The position numbers and the translations under genes are program-made. Below, piece after piece: positions 61,348 to 64,000 of a DNA stretch of 64,000 nucleotides (position 1 is its first letter; every line of letters begins with the position of its first letter). The notes below the pieces were generated by a model. That model did not search any database and had not been told where the DNA came from. It was given only the letters and a program-made list of their open reading frames with translations. This stretch comes from JAKLIX01 sp964605655 (GTDB lineage Bacteria; Bacteroidota; Bacteroidia; Bacteroidales; CAIXZF01), in contig CAZSDK010000005.1 of assembly GCA_964605655.1 (NCBI GenBank), positions 1-64,000 on the forward strand, in the 5' to 3' direction.

Positions 61348-64000
61348 ATGAAAAACATCATTTACGCACCTTATAGAATTTTATTGAATATGAAATACCA
61401 TTCATTTTTAATAGGCCTTATACTGGTACTTATAAGTGTAGCACCGGCAAAGGCAGCAGTGATCAACTGTTATCCCATGCTTTCTGATGCATATAACTGG
61501 ACAGGGTCCTGCAACTCATCAGGAACAAAGACACAGACCAGTCTGATGCATGCTGTGGGAGCTAACGGAGAAAGAGCCTGGGCCAAGTTTGACATTTCCA
61601 CCATTCCCCCGGGATCCATTATTAACAGTGTGACGCTTAAATTCTGGGTTTCTTCCTGTTCAACTCCTTATTACCAGATAAGAAGAGTTACCTCTGATCC
61701 GGTGACGGCCTCCGGATCCACCCTTTATACACTAATAGGTTCAGGCACTCTGTATGCCTCCAACAACGGTGCCACCGCCAACATGTATAATTCCAAGAAC
61801 CTCTCCAATGGAGCACCGGCAGCACTGCAAGCTTCCCTTCCCTCTGGATGGTTCGCCATTGGCATTTATGAAACAGATTACAGCAGCTACTGGTGGCTGT
61901 GGGCCGATGGCTGGAACCAGGCCCACCCGCCCTACCTGGAGGTGAACTATACAACCACTTTTCAGAATGACATCGGTATTGACTCCATATCCAAGCCCAC
62001 CAATCCTTCCTGCGAAGGCACCCTTCCCGTAAAGGTGAAGCTTTTCAACGGAGGAGTCAATACCATTATCTCGACAACGATTCAATGGATGATCAATGGC
62101 GTTACCCAAACCAGTTTCCCATGGAGCGGCAGCCTGGCACCCGGCGCTTCTGTGACCGTCACCCTGGGAAACATCACCTTTGTCCCGGGGAACACGACCA
62201 TTTATGCCCAGGCTACCCTGCCCAACGGGCAGGGCGACCCCTTTCCGACGAACAATTTTAAAACGGTGATCATACAGATCATACCCAAACCAACGGTACT
62301 CATACAACCCGTCGATCAATCCATAGCCTTGGGAGGGAACGCGGTCTTCAGCCTGGTTGCCTCCGGTGGGAACCTCACTTACCAGTGGCAGGTGAGCTTG
62401 AACGGGGGCAGTACCTTCATCGATCTTTTCAATGTGGACCCTTATTCCAATGTGACCACCAACAACCTCATCATTACCAATGCCACCCAGAACATGAATG
62501 GGTACCTTTTTCGTTGTCTGGTGACCGGGACCTGTCCTCCTTCTGCCATTTCCGATACGGTACTTTTAAGCGTGGGACCACCCATCAGGGCCACGGCAGG
62601 CACCGGGCATGCCTGTGCGGGTCAGACCACTTCCGTCCCCATCACCGCTATCAATTTGACAGACGTTTATACCATTAAGCTTTCCATGAATTTTACCCCC
62701 ATCAATGTTGCTTATGCCGGTTATTCGAACCTTAATCCCCTGTTAAGCACGGGAAGCTTTTCTATCACCCAGGGAGCCGGCCTGATCACCCTCCTCTGGT
62801 CATCCACCACTCCGGTGACTGTCGGCAACATAAAAATCTGCGACCTGAATTTCACATATACCAATAACAGTCCGCTGTCTTTCGACTCGGTAACCGCCGG
62901 AAACAGCCAGTTTGTCGGATCGGGTGGTGTTATTTATCCATCTCATTATACCAATGGCAATATCAGTACTGCTATTCCGACCATTATCGCACATCCCGAC
63001 GATCAACTCGCCATTGTTGGATATCCATCATTTTTCAGGGTATTATATTCCGGGGCTCCTGTCTTCCAGTGGCAGGTAAAGACCAGCACCACAGGGTCAT
63101 GGACCAATATCATCAACAACACTACTTATTCGGGAGCCCAGGATGACACCCTCTGGGTGAATGCTCCCACCTTATCGATGAACAACTACAGGTATCAATG
63201 CATATTGTCGGCCTGCTCCACTTCTGTTACCACCAATTCAGCCCTGATGACGGTGATCAAACTGGTAAAAACCTGGATTGACACGTTATACAGCTGCCCC
63301 TGTGTCACACCTTATCCGGAAGTCTTGGTACCCATCCGGGTCCAGGATTTTGATTCCATTTCTTCTGTATCCTTGCATTTACTTTTTAAAAAGACCGCCC
63401 TTGAATATATGGGATACACGTATGTCAATCCCCATATTCCAAATCCAGTAATATATAACTCCATGATCAACCCGACCTACGGTGATATTGGAATCGCTGC
63501 GTATGATGCCATCGATACCTTTCTTATCCCGGATGAACAACCGATGATCATCTTTAAATTCAAAGTCAAGTGTGATACCACCAAACTTATCTGGAACACC
63601 TGGGATCCCGGGGCCTGTCAATATAGTTCGGGACTTACTGTGTTCACTGCCAACTTCAGTAATGGATTTGTTCTTAACGGGGGACCTTTCGTGACCAGCC
63701 AGCCTGCCAACCAAACCGTATATACCGGCGATATGGCCACTTTCAGCTGTACCGGAGCCACCTATACCGCCCCGCTGACCTATCAGTGGCAGTACCGGGT
63801 GAACGCGGCGGGTCCGTGGATAGACCTGGTCAATAATCCACCCAATATTACAGGAGCCACAACAGGCACCTTGTCAGTGCTGGCCTCGCTGGTCACCATG
63901 AACGGATACCAGTACCGATGCAAGATCATGGGGCTGTGCCCGGAAGTTTTCACCGATACCGTTACCCTTACTGTTAATTCACCTCCGATTTACGTGACTC
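61348..64000 (+). CDS. Large secreted protein with Ig-like and cohesin-like domains (3' end outside window)
   Basis: Open from ATG at 61348 to the window edge, 884 codons. Signal peptide with the hydrophobic stretch LIGLILVLISVAPAKA ending near residue 37. Residues about 38-200 form a domain resembling DNRLRE/CBM-type modules (RAWAKFDISTIPPGSIINSV). A CARDB-like segment follows (VKVKLFNGGVNTIISTTIQW). Ig-like repeats recur with LTYQWQVS...NGYLFRCLV, FQWQVKTSTTGSW and LTYQWQYRVNAAG. Between them sit two cohesin-like segments (TTSVPITAINLTDVYTIKLS and the later EVLVPIRVQDFDSISSVSLH). Cohesin-like modules can mediate protein complexes; here that is inference. A T9SS sorting domain would be expected beyond the window. 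Confidence 0.8.
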   Translation, partial: MKNIIYAPYRILLNMKYHSFLIGLILVLISVAPAKAAVINCYPMLSDAYNWTGSCNSSGTKTQTSLMHAVGANGERAWAKFDISTIPPGSIINSVTLKFWVSSCSTPYYQIRRVTSDPVTASGSTLYTLIGSGTLYASNNGATANMYNSKNLSNGAPAALQASLPSGWFAIGIYETDYSSYWWLWADGWNQAHPPYLEVNYTTTFQNDIGIDSISKPTNPSCEGTLPVKVKLFNGGVNTIISTTIQWMINGVTQTSFPWSGSLAPGASVTVTLGNITFVPGNTTIYAQATLPNGQGDPFPTNNFKTVIIQIIPKPTVLIQPVDQSIALGGNAVFSLVASGGNLTYQWQVSLNGGSTFIDLFNVDPYSNVTTNNLIITNATQNMNGYLFRCLVTGTCPPSAISDTVLLSVGPPIRATAGTGHACAGQTTSVPITAINLTDVYTIKLSMNFTPINVAYAGYSNLNPLLSTGSFSITQGAGLITLLWSSTTPVTVGNIKICDLNFTYTNNSPLSFDSVTAGNSQFVGSGGVIYPSHYTNGNISTAIPTIIAHPDDQLAIVGYPSFFRVLYSGAPVFQWQVKTSTTGSWTNIINNTTYSGAQDDTLWVNAPTLSMNNYRYQCILSACSTSVTTNSALMTVIKLVKTWIDTLYSCPCVTPYPEVLVPIRVQDFDSISSVSLHLLFKKTALEYMGYTYVNPHIPNPVIYNSMINPTYGDIGIAAYDAIDTFLIPDEQPMIIFKFKVKCDTTKLIWNTWDPGACQYSSGLTVFTANFSNGFVLNGGPFVTSQPANQTVYTGDMATFSCTGATYTAPLTYQWQYRVNAAGPWIDLVNNPPNITGATTGTLSVLASLVTMNGYQYRCKIMGLCPEVFTDTVTLTVNSPPIYVT

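Overview
The window comes from a member of the phylum Bacteroidota, probably a Bacteroidales-like environmental lineage from a draft assembly, since it contains one 100-N scaffold gap. The evidence is a type IX secretion (T9SS) C-terminal sorting domain on surface proteins, the T9SS regulator PorX, a fused LpxC-FabZ, an alternative complex III (act) operon, a DUF4492-CydA-CydB set, a mitochondrial-type citrate synthase, and -7 boxes of the Bacteroidota form TAnnTTTG. No rRNA, tRNA, CRISPR array, transposase or phage gene was seen.

Layout. 1-1736 (minus): an SBBP-repeat T9SS protein cut by the window edge, and a truncated SprB-repeat gene. 1978-7946 (plus): sixA-ppk1 followed by molybdenum cofactor genes moeA-moaA-moaC-MOSC/MogA, tightly packed. 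7954-10211 (minus): iorA-iorB. 10401-11557 (plus): a nitroreductase and an ACP phosphodiesterase-like gene. 11588-14244 (minus): icd-gltA. 14437-17798: an aspartic-protease/PDZ lipoprotein and htpG. 17898-19781: a lemA-TPM-TPM trio. 19969-36441: a 17-gene respiratory cluster, actABCDEF-sco-ctaDEFC-ctaB-copper lipoprotein-DUF4492-cydAB plus a 39-residue CydX-like ORF. 36617-42189 (minus): a giant T9SS surface protein whose HYR-repeat array is broken by the gap. 42491-51961: tag, then a minus-strand lipid A cluster (HD hydrolase, lpxD, lpxC/fabZ, lpxA, ABC ATPase, efp, second lpxD) with two insertions: a BglII-like restriction-modification pair, and a four-helix-bundle (S23-like) gene inside inverted heptamer arrays. 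52061-55280: porX-tsaE-ald. 55302-57635 (minus): a CAP-domain lipoprotein and proline dehydrogenase. 57707-60775: aroB-aroA-lutA-like. 61348-64000: the start of a large secreted Ig/cohesin-like protein.

How the genes work together. The respiratory block encodes a full branch from menaquinol through alternative complex III to an A2-type (YSHPAVY) caa3 oxidase, together with copper delivery (Sco, HMA lipoprotein) and heme O synthesis, and then a high-affinity bd quinol oxidase. The citrate synthase/isocitrate dehydrogenase pair and the proline and alanine dehydrogenases feed it. PorX and the T9SS cargo proteins indicate an active type IX secretion system.

The least expected structure is a family of short tandem heptamer/octamer repeat mosaics at four intergenic loci (about 15.7, 36.5, 44.6-45.3 and 60.8-61.2 kb). 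At one locus they form a long inverted repeat enclosing a four-helix-bundle gene. That layout recalls 23S rRNA intervening sequences, but here it lies between protein genes.
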